Shown one piece after another: positions 34,641 to 44,782 of a DNA stretch of 64,000 nucleotides. Numbering within the stretch: position 1 is the first letter of the stretch; each line of letters starts with the position of its first letter. The notes under the pieces were generated by a model that worked only from the letters and a program-made list of their open reading frames with translations, was not told the DNA's origin and ran no database searches. Source of the DNA: Aeoliella straminimaris (GTDB lineage: Bacteria > Planctomycetota > Planctomycetia > Pirellulales > Lacipirellulaceae); assembly GCF_024054565.1 (NCBI RefSeq), contig NZ_JAMXLR010000036.1, positions 124,001 to 188,000 of the forward strand, read 5' to 3'. Made by a program: the position numbers and the translations under genes.

Positions 34641-35097
34641 TCCAGCCAATCAAGGCGAGTCGATACATGTCAGGAGTATCGCCAGCGGTAAGTTGCAGCA
34701 AGTGTTTATTGATGATTCCGATTGGATCACCAAAGTTGTTTACCATGCGGACGGAACGAGGATTGATCCGGTTATCGTGTTCGCCCCACCAACCAAGTCT
34801 CACGCGGTGGCGTCCAACAGCGCCGTCATCGCAACCCGCGCTGCAGGTTTGCCAGTGTGTCCATTTGCCGAGGATGTAACACCCGCTCGATGATGCATCC
34901 GATGAGAACTTGCCGTGGTCGCTGCCACGCAACGACACCCCTCGCAGTTGCGGAAACGCCAAGGCGTTGAAGATCGGGGCGCAGCTGACCATCGCACACC
35001 GGCAGTCGAGGCGTATCCCTCCCTGCAAGTTTCGGCCAGCTGACACTCAGATGAATCAGCCCGACGCTCCCGCGAGCGGGAGCGCATCGGCGCGTTA
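34641..35097. other. Stretch without a confident gene
   Basis: About 450 bases between convergent genes. Overlapping open frames exist on both strands (for example 34637-34879 plus and 34627-35046 minus), none with a recognised domain. I suspect a dispersed repeat or decayed gene but cannot show it from this window alone. Confidence 0.35.
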
Positions 35098-38000
35098 TCA
35101 GGCAGCCTCGCGGGGGGGCGGCGTTTCGGCACTTGGTGTGTAGACGGCTGGCTCGTCCACTCCGTCGCCATTCCAGTCGCCGGCCACGGGGCGGTCGCCG
35201 GCGGTGCCCATCTCGAACACGCGGTCCACGGCGTCCAGTTCGCGATTGCCGTCGGAGTCGATGGTCCACTGCCCGTCGGCGAACACCGCCAGGTCGTCGA
35301 TGCCGTCGCCGTCCCAGTCGCCCACCACCGGAATGCCGGGGCCGCCGAACTCGACGGTCAGGTCGCTGTCGGTGAGATGGCCATCGCCGTCCACATCGAG
35401 TGTCCACACCCCGCCGCGGAAGACGCCGATGGTGGCAATGCCGTCGCCATTCCAGTCGCCGGTTACTGGTTTGTCTTCGGACGTTCCGTAGTGGAACACG
35501 TGGTCGATCAGATCCCTGCGAGGTTTGCCCTGTCGGGTGCGCTGCAAGGTGCGGCTGCCAGTGGTTGCTTCATCCACTTCGGGCGGCACGTTCTTCGCCT
35601 TGGGTGCCAGTGGGCCGGGATTGTTCGCGATATCGGGCAGGCCCGGTTCGTTCTCGATGGCCAGCGGATCGCCCATCCACACGGGACCAAAGATGGCAAT
35701 GTCGGTCTTGCCGTCGCCGTCCCAATCGCCGGTTGCCGGCAGGTCGTTGGCGTCGCCCAGTTCGGCCATGATGTCGCCTGCGTCCCAGCGGCCGTTGCCG
35801 TTCAGGTCGAGGTACCAGTGGCCATCGATGAACACGCCGATTTCATCCACACCATCGCCATCCCAGTCGCCCACCACGGGGATGCCGCGGGGATGACCGA
35901 AGATGAGCTGGCTGGTGCCATCGGCGTCGAGAGCCACTTCGTCTTCGCCCAACGTCCACACGGCCTGGTCCATCTCGGTCTCCTGCCAGGTGGCATTCAT
36001 CTGAGTGGCCGTAAGGTGCATCAGGGCTTGTCCCTCCACAGGCGTGGATCGTGGGAAGCCGGCATTAACCAAGCTCAGGTGCCAGGTGTAGCCCGGCAGA
36101 TTACTGGAGCCGCCATAGTGCACTAAGTCTGGCTTTTCCGGAGCGATCAGCGGGTACAGCGGCGTCGTCACCTGGATGGTTGGCGTCGTGAACACGGGCG
36201 GCTTCTCCGGCGGCGGAGTTTCTGGCGGCAGCCAGAAGGTGCGTGTTTCGACTTCGCTGAAGTTGTTCTCCACCGAGTGCTGTCCCGGCTGGAGCGGCAC
36301 TCGGAAGATGATGTCATTGCCAAACCGAGCCCGCATCTGCTCGATGGCTGCCTGCTGCTCGACGGTCTTTTCAATTTGCTGCTCATGCAGTGGGTTGCCG
36401 GCGTTCACCACCAGACCACCCAGTGACCCTTCGGTGTCGATGCTGTCGATCAACCCGTCGGGGTGCACCTCCACCACGGCGTATGTGCCGGCGGGCAGGC
36501 CAGCAAACTCGTAGTAGCCATTGGCGTCGGTCACGGTGCGAATCGGCCCGTCGCCATAGTATCCCGACAGGGCCTCGTCGCCGAAGATGGGATCGCCCGA
36601 TGCCCCGTTGCGAAGTTCCAGCACCACCCCGGCAAGCGGGCGATCGTCGGGGGTGCGGACCCCGTCTTTAAAGTCCCACAGGTCGTCGGGCAGGCTGCCC
36701 GACACCAGGATGGGCTCGCCATCGATAAACACGTAGCCCGAGAGCTTGGCGGGCGGAATCTCGCAGAAGTCGTATTCCACCAAATGCTCGTCGGAGCCGA
36801 GTGGGATGTCGCCCATGGTGTCGATGCCGAAATACGAGCCGCCACCCGAACCAATGTGATAGCCACCGTTGAAGTACTCGATGGGCTGGTGTTCGTAGAC
36901 GGTGTAGTGGCCCGGCCGCAGATTGTCGAAAACGTACTCGCCGTTCTCGTCGGTGTAGGTGGTTTCGAGCACGTTGCCCTGCTCGTCCAGCAGGTCGATC
37001 TGCACACCGGGAATGACCGGCTCGCCTTCTTTGGCGATGCAGTCGCCATCGGTGTCGACGTGCACCTGGCCACGAATGCTACCGGGCAGCAGTTCGCCAA
37101 AGTTGTACTCCGAGCCCGACTGGCCGAAGGCGATCGTGATCTGGCTGATCATGTCTCCCGGAGGCGAGGGCTGCGATACACCACCCAGGTTGCCCGGCGT
37201 GTCGATGCCGTCGAGCCAACCGGTGGGATGAATCTCCATCACGCTGTAGGTGCCGGATTCCAGGTCGGTGAATTCGTAATACCCCTGGTCATTGGTCACG
37301 GCCCGGCGTCCGGTATCGTTGCCATCGGCGTCGAGCAGCTTGAGCGTCACTTGCCCGATACCCACTTCACTGCCGCGGTCGAAGATGCCATCGTTCGAGC
37401 GATCGTGGTACACCCAGCCGCTGAGCGACACTCCCACGTGTTCGCAGAAGTCGTAGTTCACCGCGTCCTGACTGGCAGCGAGTTGAATGCTGGCAATGTC
37501 GTCGGGGGCAACCCGGGTGCCGCCCGCGGTGCCGACGCGTTCCTCGCCATCGAAGTAGCCCGCGGGTTGGTGCTCGCGAACCAGGTACTCACCGGCATCG
37601 AGCCCATCGAAGCGGTAGCGACCTTGGGCATCGGTATAGGTAGTGGCAAGCAGTGTGCCGGCGGCGTCGAACAGGTCGATCTGCACGCCTTCGAGCAGGA
37701 TCTCGGGATTGTCGAAGTCGCAATCCGGACCGGTGGAGGCCATCACAAAACCGGCGATCGAGCCGGGCGTGTGCTCACAGAAATCGTAGTTCACGCCATG
37801 CATGTCGGAGCCAACGACGATCTGCGACAGATTGTCGGTGCCGGTCTTCTCCCCGCCCAGCGAACCGACCCGGCGACCGCCGTTCAGGTATCCTTCGGGC
37901 TGATGCTCGTACACCTCGTACACGCCAGGCAGCAACTCAGTGAACTGGTACTCGCCATTCACATCGGTAAACGTGGTGGCAACTACCTGACCGTACTCGT

Positions 38001-39939
38001 CCAGCAGATCGATCTGCACGCCTTCGAGCAGCAGTTCGGGATCGTCGAAGTGGCACTCGCCATCGGTGGAACCAGTCACGCGACCAGCGATCGAGCCCGG
38101 CAGCAACTCGCCGAAGTTGTACTGTTGCGCCACGTCGCCGAAGGCCAAGACCGCGCCGGTGATGCGATCGACGGGGCCCGAGAGTTCGCTGGCGGCAACG
38201 CCGCTGTGGGTGCCGGCGGTGTCGATGCCGTCGATCCAACCTGTTGGCTGGTACTCGCGCACCCCGTAAGTGCCGGGCGCCAGGTTGGTGAACTCGTAGT
38301 AGCCGACTTTGCCGGTCTCGGTCGAGGTGATCGTCGTGATGCCGGTTGGCTGGCCGTTGGCGTCCAGCAGTTCGACCAGCACGTTGCCGATGCCCTCTTC
38401 GGTGCCCGTGTCGAAGATGCCGTCGTTCGAGCGGTCGTGATAGACCCAACCCGAAAGCGAGGGACCGATGTGCTCGCAGAAAAAGTAGTCCGTGGCGTCG
38501 ACACCCGAGCCGAGTTGGATCTCGGAAAACAGGCTGTAAATGTCGCCGATGTCCGATTTGACGCCCCCCGCCGAACCAACGCGTTCGCCACCATCGTAGT
38601 AGCCATCGGGCTGATGTTCGCGGATCTGGTACTCGCCGGGGGTAAGATCGTCGAAGCGGTACTCACCGTTTTCGTCTGTCACGGTCGTGGCGAGCACATT
38701 GCCGTCGGCATCCAGCAGGTCGATGGTCACGCCGCTGAGCAACATCTGCGGATCGTCGAAGTAACAATCTGCGTCCCGCGAACCGCTGACGCGGCCCGAG
38801 ATCGAACCGACCAGCAGTTCGCCAAAGTTGTACTCCACGCCATCGTCGCCATACGCCAGCACCGCACCCGTGATACGGTCCACCCTTCCGGACGATTCGT
38901 CCGCGGCGGTGCCGCCATGGGACCCGGGGGTGTCGATACCGTCGAGCCAACCGACCGGTTGCACTTCGCGCACGCCATAGGTGCCGGCTTCGAGATTGCG
39001 AAACTCGTAGTACCCCTCCTGGCCCGGTTCGCTGGAAGTGACTGTGGTGATGCCAGTCGGGTTGCCGGCAGCATCCAGCAGTTCGAGCGTCACGCCGCCG
39101 ATGCCCTCTTCGCTGCCGGGATCGAAGATGCCATCGTTCGATCGATCGTGGTACACCCAGCCGCTGAGCGTGGCCAGCGGAATCTGCGCATCGTGCACCA
39201 CGGCGCCGGCGGTGCGGTCGGTGTAATCGTGCGTGGTGGAGTAAGCATCGTCGGGCAGATCGAGTTCGAGGCCCGTTTGCGACTGGGCCGTGCCGCGGCG
39301 ATCGTCGAACGCGTCCCAGTAGGTTGCCTCGAGCGTGAGGTCGACATACCCCACGGCCGAGAACTCGCCGGTCATGGTGCTGCGTTCGAACTCGGCGCCT
39401 TCGACCAGCGAGTTCACGCTGTCGCCCGATGGATCGGCAAACTGCATTTCGTCGGCGTCGACCGAGAACTTCAGCGACTCGCCGGCATCGAAGCCGCTGA
39501 ACGTGAATACAATCTGCGTGCCACCATCGGTCACCGACACGCTGTCGATAATGAATCCATCGGCCTCGACCACCGAAAGTCCCACCGCTTTGAAGGCCCC
39601 GAGGCCTCCAGCTTCGGTGTCGAAGAAGATGTCGCCATCGTTCAGTCCGTCGAGCCGTTTGTCGCCATTGATCACCAGGCGGTTCAGCGTGGTTCCCTCG
39701 GCACCGCCGACGAAGGTTACCTCGATCACGTCAGGCTGGCTGTCGTCGCCCGAGGCCTCCTCAAAGTACACGCTGCCAAATAGCACCTCGGGCGCCAGTC
39801 CGTCGGCGGCCAGCAGTTGGCGGGGTTCGAGCAGTTCTACCTGGCCACGAATGGGCGCCGATCTGCGGGCGTTCCGCTCACGCGGGGTGACGATGGTTGG
39901 CGTTGTTTTGGGGCCAAACAGCCGGTCTAGAAGTCCCAC
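35098..39939 (-). CDS. Giant SdrD-type B-repeat surface protein
   Basis: A 1613-residue exported protein. The start is GTG 39939, with AAGGAGG ending 6 bases upstream; the longer frame (39969) is not needed. The N-terminus holds VELLEPRQLLAADGLAPEV, the LEPR-x-LL planctomycete export/anchor motif. Eight SdrD_B-like domains follow, mostly alternating between a type beginning SGWVYHDRSNDGIFD and a type beginning GSISGRV...DDP. The C-terminus has about five FG-GAP/VCBS-like repeats (GDWDGDGVDEIGVF). Such proteins are adhesins or matrix proteins in other bacteria; calcium binding at the Asp-rich loops is expected. It is last in a minus-strand series after the WD40 gene. Confidence 0.9.
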   Translation of the reverse strand: MGLLDRLFGPKTTPTIVTPRERNARRSAPIRGQVELLEPRQLLAADGLAPEVLFGSVYFEEASGDDSQPDVIEVTFVGGAEGTTLNRLVINGDKRLDGLNDGDIFFDTEAGGLGAFKAVGLSVVEADGFIIDSVSVTDGGTQIVFTFSGFDAGESLKFSVDADEMQFADPSGDSVNSLVEGAEFERSTMTGEFSAVGYVDLTLEATYWDAFDDRRGTAQSQTGLELDLPDDAYSTTHDYTDRTAGAVVHDAQIPLATLSGWVYHDRSNDGIFDPGSEEGIGGVTLELLDAAGNPTGITTVTSSEPGQEGYYEFRNLEAGTYGVREVQPVGWLDGIDTPGSHGGTAADESSGRVDRITGAVLAYGDDGVEYNFGELLVGSISGRVSGSRDADCYFDDPQMLLSGVTIDLLDADGNVLATTVTDENGEYRFDDLTPGEYQIREHQPDGYYDGGERVGSAGGVKSDIGDIYSLFSEIQLGSGVDATDYFFCEHIGPSLSGWVYHDRSNDGIFDTGTEEGIGNVLVELLDANGQPTGITTITSTETGKVGYYEFTNLAPGTYGVREYQPTGWIDGIDTAGTHSGVAASELSGPVDRITGAVLAFGDVAQQYNFGELLPGSIAGRVTGSTDGECHFDDPELLLEGVQIDLLDEYGQVVATTFTDVNGEYQFTELLPGVYEVYEHQPEGYLNGGRRVGSLGGEKTGTDNLSQIVVGSDMHGVNYDFCEHTPGSIAGFVMASTGPDCDFDNPEILLEGVQIDLFDAAGTLLATTYTDAQGRYRFDGLDAGEYLVREHQPAGYFDGEERVGTAGGTRVAPDDIASIQLAASQDAVNYDFCEHVGVSLSGWVYHDRSNDGIFDRGSEVGIGQVTLKLLDADGNDTGRRAVTNDQGYYEFTDLESGTYSVMEIHPTGWLDGIDTPGNLGGVSQPSPPGDMISQITIAFGQSGSEYNFGELLPGSIRGQVHVDTDGDCIAKEGEPVIPGVQIDLLDEQGNVLETTYTDENGEYVFDNLRPGHYTVYEHQPIEYFNGGYHIGSGGGSYFGIDTMGDIPLGSDEHLVEYDFCEIPPAKLSGYVFIDGEPILVSGSLPDDLWDFKDGVRTPDDRPLAGVVLELRNGASGDPIFGDEALSGYYGDGPIRTVTDANGYYEFAGLPAGTYAVVEVHPDGLIDSIDTEGSLGGLVVNAGNPLHEQQIEKTVEQQAAIEQMRARFGNDIIFRVPLQPGQHSVENNFSEVETRTFWLPPETPPPEKPPVFTTPTIQVTTPLYPLIAPEKPDLVHYGGSSNLPGYTWHLSLVNAGFPRSTPVEGQALMHLTATQMNATWQETEMDQAVWTLGEDEVALDADGTSQLIFGHPRGIPVVGDWDGDGVDEIGVFIDGHWYLDLNGNGRWDAGDIMAELGDANDLPATGDWDGDGKTDIAIFGPVWMGDPLAIENEPGLPDIANNPGPLAPKAKNVPPEVDEATTGSRTLQRTRQGKPRRDLIDHVFHYGTSEDKPVTGDWNGDGIATIGVFRGGVWTLDVDGDGHLTDSDLTVEFGGPGIPVVGDWDGDGIDDLAVFADGQWTIDSDGNRELDAVDRVFEMGTAGDRPVAGDWNGDGVDEPAVYTPSAETPPPREAA

Positions 39940-40020
39940 GGTATGCCTCCTTGCGAGCGGGGTGCCCACACGCGTTGTGCGTTGGTCGAATCGATGCGTT
40001 TCGTGCAGCAGTGTTTACGT

Positions 40021-41085
40021 CTATCTGGTAGCCGTGGCGGGTGCGCCGGCCGTCTTCGGCGTGGCCGTTTCGCTGAGGTTCCAGATGCGGATGGTGGTGT
40101 CATAGCTGCCGCTGGCCAAAAGCGTGCCCGTGGCATCGGTGGCCAGCGAGGTAATCGTGCCAGTGTGTCCTTCCAGGATCTTTACCAGCGAGGGCGCCTC
40201 GGGACGCCAGATTTGCACGCGGTTGTCGCTTCCGCCTACGGCCAGCTGTTCGTTCTTCAGGTACTTCAAGCAGAAAACCTTGGCCGGACGGGTCGGCAGC
40301 TGCCCCACCAACGTGCCCGCCGTGGCGCTGAATATCTTGACGGTCGCACCGTCGCCGCCGCAGGCGATGTTCTGCCCATCACCGGAGAAGGCCACCGCGC
40401 GAAGACGCCGAGTGTCGACTTGGATCTCGTGATGCAACTGGCCTGTTGTGGCGTCGAACAGCCGCAGGGTTCCGTCGGCGCTACCCACCGCCAGAGTCGC
40501 ACCGTCGGGCGAAAACGCCAGGCAGGTGTAGTCGTTGCGGGGAGACTGCAGCTGCATCGACTGGTGGCCGCCAGAGAGGTTGAAGATACGCGCACAGCAT
40601 TGATAGCCGGCCGCGGCAAACTGCAGTCCATTGGGATGGAACACCACGCTGCGCAAGGGACCGGCGCTGGGTGTCGTGGTGCAGAGCTTCTCGCCCGTCT
40701 CCGAATCCCACGAGGTGCAGCAGCAGTCGGCGGCCGCCGAAACCACGGTCTTGCCATCGGACGAGATGCTGAGACCGCGAATCCAGTCGTCGTGTCCTCG
40801 CAGTTGATGGCTGCACTTGGCCGTCGGAACATCGAACAGCCGCACGACGTGATCATCGCCCGCGGCCGCCAGTCGCTGCCCGTCGGGCGACAGCACGACG
40901 GCTGTCACCACAGCTGTGCGTCGCTGCGGGTTGGCGTCGACTGCCATGGGATCGCCGAACGAGATCACCTTGACCGGTGTCGGCTTCACTTCGTTGGCAG
41001 TCACCAGCGTAGGAAAGGTGCAGGCAATTGCTAGCGTTGCGATCCAACGGCGGCTGACAGAGAAAAGCTTGGCATCCATGCCCAT
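40021..41085 (-). CDS. Exported WD40-repeat protein
   Basis: A 354-residue protein with an N-terminal signal (WIATLAIACTFPTLVTA) and six to seven WD40 blades, for example VLSPDGQRLAAAGDDHVVRLFD, AFSPDGATLAVGSADGTLRLFD and the last TGTLLASGSYDTTIRIWN. It is one beta-propeller with no extra domain. It is likely a periplasmic or surface scaffold. It sits between the BNR_4 gene and the SdrD-like gene on the same strand (gaps of 218 and 81 bases). Confidence 0.85.
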   Translation of the reverse strand: MGMDAKLFSVSRRWIATLAIACTFPTLVTANEVKPTPVKVISFGDPMAVDANPQRRTAVVTAVVLSPDGQRLAAAGDDHVVRLFDVPTAKCSHQLRGHDDWIRGLSISSDGKTVVSAAADCCCTSWDSETGEKLCTTTPSAGPLRSVVFHPNGLQFAAAGYQCCARIFNLSGGHQSMQLQSPRNDYTCLAFSPDGATLAVGSADGTLRLFDATTGQLHHEIQVDTRRLRAVAFSGDGQNIACGGDGATVKIFSATAGTLVGQLPTRPAKVFCLKYLKNEQLAVGGSDNRVQIWRPEAPSLVKILEGHTGTITSLATDATGTLLASGSYDTTIRIWNLSETATPKTAGAPATATR

Positions 41086-41303
41086 GTTGGTCCTTGGTTT
41101 GGCGTCAGTCGCTCGAGTGCCAGGCGCAACACCACTGCCAGCACCCTTGGGGCGATAAAGACAATCCCTCCTCTCCTGTATCGACCGACAGGTCCAGCGG
41201 GTTGCAACAGAAAGTGGGTAGAACTGCAGAAGTTGCTAGCAGCTACGAGATCGACGCCCCGCAGAACACATTGCCGTGCCACCGGTGTTCCGCAGAGTGC
41301 GTG

Positions 41304-42800
41304 CTAGGGAGCGACTGGTTCCATCTTCTCGGGCTTCACGAAGTCGGAGTCCATGTGGCTGGGCAGACGGAATACGTCGCCCGCGGCGTTGCAGAAGTAG
41401 ATGTTGCTGGATGAAATCTTGGTTGGGTCGCCATCGGCCCACAGGGCGTGGAAATCGGGATGGGCGTTGGCCGCCAGTCGGCAGTAGGTGTGATTGCCTC
41501 CGAAGCCGTTGGTGAGCGATTGGACGCGCCGCCAGGTGTCGCCGCGATCGTCGCTTTCCCATTGCACCATGTCGCCCCCAGCAAATCCGGGGTAGGGCCC
41601 CGGGTCGGTCGGGGCAATCAACTTCCAGGGCGTGGTGCGAATGTCGAGTGAACCGCAATCGTAGTTGTGATCGCTGGTGGTGACCTCGGAGAACTTCCAC
41701 TGGCTGTCGACCCACTTGGCCAGGGTCCAGGTGCGCGGATCGCCGTCGGGGCCCTGGCTCGGGTGCTGGCTAGTAAGGAACAACAGAACTGGCGAGCCTT
41801 GCTCGTCAAACACCAGGTCTTTCAGATACACGAGCTGCTGTTCGCTCTGGTAGTCGCGCACCAGCGCTTCGTTGTGCACCTCGCGCAGCGGCAGCGACAC
41901 CGGCGTACCGCTAGCGGCATGCCACGACTGGCCGGCGTCAGTCGATTCGAAGTAGTACAGGTTGGTCCTGCCATCGATACCCGATCCATCGGGATGATAG
42001 TTCATCATCGTGCCGATCTTCCCCTCGGTGGCGGCGGCCACCTGGTAGTGACCCTGCTGAATTGCCGCCAGGCGTTGGCGGCGGTTCCAGGTGACCCCAT
42101 CCTTGCTGGTCATGAAGAAGCTGGTGCGGTTGCTCTCATCGGCATAACGGGTAAAGAAGCAAGAGAAACCCGCCTGGGGCGTGTTGAACACCTGTACGTA
42201 AGAAAAGTTGTCGACAAACCGCCGCCGACCGTTGTCCTCGTAATAGGGGTAAATGCTTTGGAATTTGTCGACACTCCAGGGCTCGACGCTGCGATGAACG
42301 TAGCTCGACCTGACGCGGCCATGCGATGGGGAGAAGACCCAAATATAGCCCTGTTGGTCCAAGGAAATGACGGGGCTGTCGTGCGCGTCGGAGGTTTGCT
42401 TGTCGAGCAAGATGGTCGGCCGCGGGACCACGCCGGTTTCGTGGTCGTAGTACGACACCATGTGCAGCAGGTGGATGTCGTTGTCTTCGGCCGCCCCGCC
42501 AAAGCAGAAAAACGTCTTGTTGGCTTCGGGGCTGTAGACGGCAAACTCCTGGTGCTTGGCCGGATAGGTGCCCAGGCCACCGCTGTACTTGTAGGTGGCA
42601 CCTTTCCAGGACTGGCGGATGCTGTACCAGATGCCCCGATACCCATCAGCCTTTTCGTTCAGCGTCAGCGATCGCACCGTGGACATGTTCGATCGACTTA
42701 ATCCATCCACTTCCTGCGACAGTGCACACGGATAGCAAGCCGAGATCAGCCAGCCTGCCATCAGCATTCGAGCACCAGCCAGCCAGCGATGTTGCCTCAT
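41304..42800 (-). CDS. Exported BNR_4-family beta-propeller enzyme
   Basis: A 498-residue protein with a signal peptide ending near CALSQ. The whole body matches the BNR_4 pattern: [61 protein letters not shown] and a late TYCRLAANAHPDFHALWADGDP. Two further members of this family lie at 51313 and 53852. The family includes polysaccharide-active propellers, among them ulvan-lyase-like proteins; whether this copy is a lyase or hydrolase cannot be read from sequence. It follows the ECF/FecR pair, which probably controls it. Confidence 0.85.
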   Translation of the reverse strand: MRQHRWLAGARMLMAGWLISACYPCALSQEVDGLSRSNMSTVRSLTLNEKADGYRGIWYSIRQSWKGATYKYSGGLGTYPAKHQEFAVYSPEANKTFFCFGGAAEDNDIHLLHMVSYYDHETGVVPRPTILLDKQTSDAHDSPVISLDQQGYIWVFSPSHGRVRSSYVHRSVEPWSVDKFQSIYPYYEDNGRRRFVDNFSYVQVFNTPQAGFSCFFTRYADESNRTSFFMTSKDGVTWNRRQRLAAIQQGHYQVAAATEGKIGTMMNYHPDGSGIDGRTNLYYFESTDAGQSWHAASGTPVSLPLREVHNEALVRDYQSEQQLVYLKDLVFDEQGSPVLLFLTSQHPSQGPDGDPRTWTLAKWVDSQWKFSEVTTSDHNYDCGSLDIRTTPWKLIAPTDPGPYPGFAGGDMVQWESDDRGDTWRRVQSLTNGFGGNHTYCRLAANAHPDFHALWADGDPTKISSSNIYFCNAAGDVFRLPSHMDSDFVKPEKMEPVAP

Positions 42801-42960
42801 CAGTAAGACCCCAGGGCGAAGAGCCGAAACGGCCTCGCGATTCAGTACACGAAAAGGGATTGGTCCGCCAAAACGGCAGCGGCCGCCTGGAGCTTGCCGC
42901 TACCGATACATTCTAACACGCATCGCCGGCGCGAGCATTGTATTGGTTGCCGAGGCTCGT

Positions 42961-44778
42961 TTAGGTGGAGAAGCCTTCCGTGGAAGGGTCCACGGGAACG
43001 TTGAACCGCAAATCCTTCGGCACCAGATCGCGGCGCAGCGGTTCCACCCGGATCGAGTCGATCGAGAACGATGCATCGCCGTCTCGCGAATCGTCCCCCA
43101 CGCTGAAATGGATCACGTGGGACGAATGTCCGTAGGGATTTCGATAGCCAAGGCGTGGGTGGTAGAAGGTCTGCTTGTCGTCCTGGATGATAGCGTCGTA
43201 CTGCTTGGTCTCGGGATAGAGCACCACGGCCATGCGATAGACAACGCCGGGCTTCAACTCCATTCCTGTATCCACCAGGGTTTCCGGGCCGTAGTCCGAT
43301 CCGTTGGTGCCATCGAACACAAACCATCGTTTGGGAATGGTCTTCCGCTGCTTTCCTACCTTCTCGTGGTCGCCGGCCCAGCCAATGAACCAGGAAATGT
43401 CGCTGGCCGAGTTGGAGCGGAAGTAGTCGTTGGCGTAGAAGGCGACGCGGTCGTGGAAGCTGTCGCCGAAGTCTTCGTCCTGACCGTCGAAACGCCAGAG
43501 CCAGGAGATCACATGTGGCAAGTTTGGATCGAAGGTTGCGGTGGCGCAGTACTCGCGGGCGATGGTGCGATCCAGGGCGTAGTTGAAGTGCAGCCGCAGG
43601 TAGGGATTGCCTTCGCCTACCAGGGCATCGGTGAACGCGGTCTCTCCAATGGGGTGTCCCGCGGCCACCCACGGCGTGATCCATCCGTGCCCACTCTTGG
43701 CGCCATGGAAACTGTCGATTCCCTGGGCCGTCCTCGAAGGATCGAACTCTTGATAGGGATACACCGGATGAGGGTCCGATTCGTCCGATTCCTCCGCCTC
43801 GTCGGACTCGTAAGGCCGGCGATCGTGTATGTCTTCCCACAGCATCTGCAGCAGATCGGTGAACCGGCCTTCGTCGGCGGCGAACATATCGATGCCGTCG
43901 TGGCCATCCTCGCTGCGAATGCGGGCCGACGCGCCGAGTCCCAGCATCTGGGAGCGTCTGGCATCATTCGACGGCATGACCTCCACTTTGCCCTCGAACA
44001 CTTCCACATCCACTCCGTCGGGACCGCAGTGCACGCCGAAACTGGTGCCCCGATCGACGATGGATGCATTGGGCGCCAGCACGGTAAAGTCTTTCTTCTC
44101 GCCCTCCGCTCGCAGTGCCACGGTGCCAGTGTGCAACCGCATGGACGAAGGCGATACCAGGTCGAAGCGACTGGGGCTTTCAATCAGTACGATCGTGTCG
44201 TCGTTGAATCGCAACCTGGCGATGCCGGACAGAAGGGCCAACTGCTGACCAGCCCGCAGCTTTGGCTGCTCGTCCGACTCGGTTGGCAGGCCGTCCCATG
44301 TGCAGTTGGCGTCAGAAATAATGCTGGCGACGTATTCGGGCGGAGTTGCGCTGGGGCCAGGCTGGTCGAGAAGCTTCCAAAACACCAATCCCAGCAGCAA
44401 TGCCACGGCAGACGCCGCCAGCAACTCTTGCAGCCGCCGGTGCTTGGGGCGATATCCCACAAGCGATAACTTTGACCTGGGCCCACACTGGCACTGCATT
44501 TCGCCAACCTCGGCCGTTTCGGGCAGGGCGACTGCCCCATCCAGGCATCCTTCCCTCACCAACTCGTCGAAACCCGGCAGCGAGGCCAAAGAGGTAATCT
44601 GGGTGGCCGAATCCCGATCGAGACTAGCGTGCAGGTCGAGGAAGTGCACATAAGCAATCCTCGCTTCCTCGCTGTTTCGCAGGGTGATTGCCAGTTGGCG
44701 TCCCTCCTCCTCGGTCAAGCGGCTATCGCACAGCCGGGAGAATTGGGCGAGCAGTCTGCGTTGCTGGTTAATGGTCAT
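42961..44778 (-). CDS. FecR-type transmembrane regulator (anti-sigma-like) with glycan-binding-like outer domain
   Basis: A 605-residue protein. Start ATG 44778 has GAGG upstream and begins 4 bases after the ECF stop, so translation is probably coupled. A cytoplasmic helical domain (1-115) resembles anti-sigma N-domains. One membrane helix spans ~117-137 (LLAASAVALLLGLVFWKLL). A FecR domain occupies ~175-270 (VLIESPSRFDLVSPSSMRLHTG), followed by an acidic linker and a 260-residue C-terminal domain. That last domain resembles residues ~35-265 of the exported BNR_4 enzyme at 51313: compare HVISWLWRFD with [10 protein letters not shown], and DTGMELKPGVVY with [13 protein letters not shown] infer that it senses the glycan which the enzyme attacks. 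Confidence 0.85.
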   Translation of the reverse strand: MTINQQRRLLAQFSRLCDSRLTEEEGRQLAITLRNSEEARIAYVHFLDLHASLDRDSATQITSLASLPGFDELVREGCLDGAVALPETAEVGEMQCQCGPRSKLSLVGYRPKHRRLQELLAASAVALLLGLVFWKLLDQPGPSATPPEYVASIISDANCTWDGLPTESDEQPKLRAGQQLALLSGIARLRFNDDTIVLIESPSRFDLVSPSSMRLHTGTVALRAEGEKKDFTVLAPNASIVDRGTSFGVHCGPDGVDVEVFEGKVEVMPSNDARRSQMLGLGASARIRSEDGHDGIDMFAADEGRFTDLLQMLWEDIHDRRPYESDEAEESDESDPHPVYPYQEFDPSRTAQGIDSFHGAKSGHGWITPWVAAGHPIGETAFTDALVGEGNPYLRLHFNYALDRTIAREYCATATFDPNLPHVISWLWRFDGQDEDFGDSFHDRVAFYANDYFRSNSASDISWFIGWAGDHEKVGKQRKTIPKRWFVFDGTNGSDYGPETLVDTGMELKPGVVYRMAVVLYPETKQYDAIIQDDKQTFYHPRLGYRNPYGHSSHVIHFSVGDDSRDGDASFSIDSIRVEPLRRDLVPKDLRFNVPVDPSTEGFST

Positions 44779-44782
44779 GGAA

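Noticed and set aside
34441..35046. Several overlapping frames between the ceramidase-family and SdrD-like genes
   Set aside because: None has a domain; they overlap each other and known genes. A decayed gene or repeat is possible but unsupported.
36463..39783. 1106-codon plus-strand frame opposite the SdrD-like gene
   Set aside because: It mirrors the repeat structure of the real gene, has no start signal and no domain; it is a shadow caused by repeated GC-rich codons.
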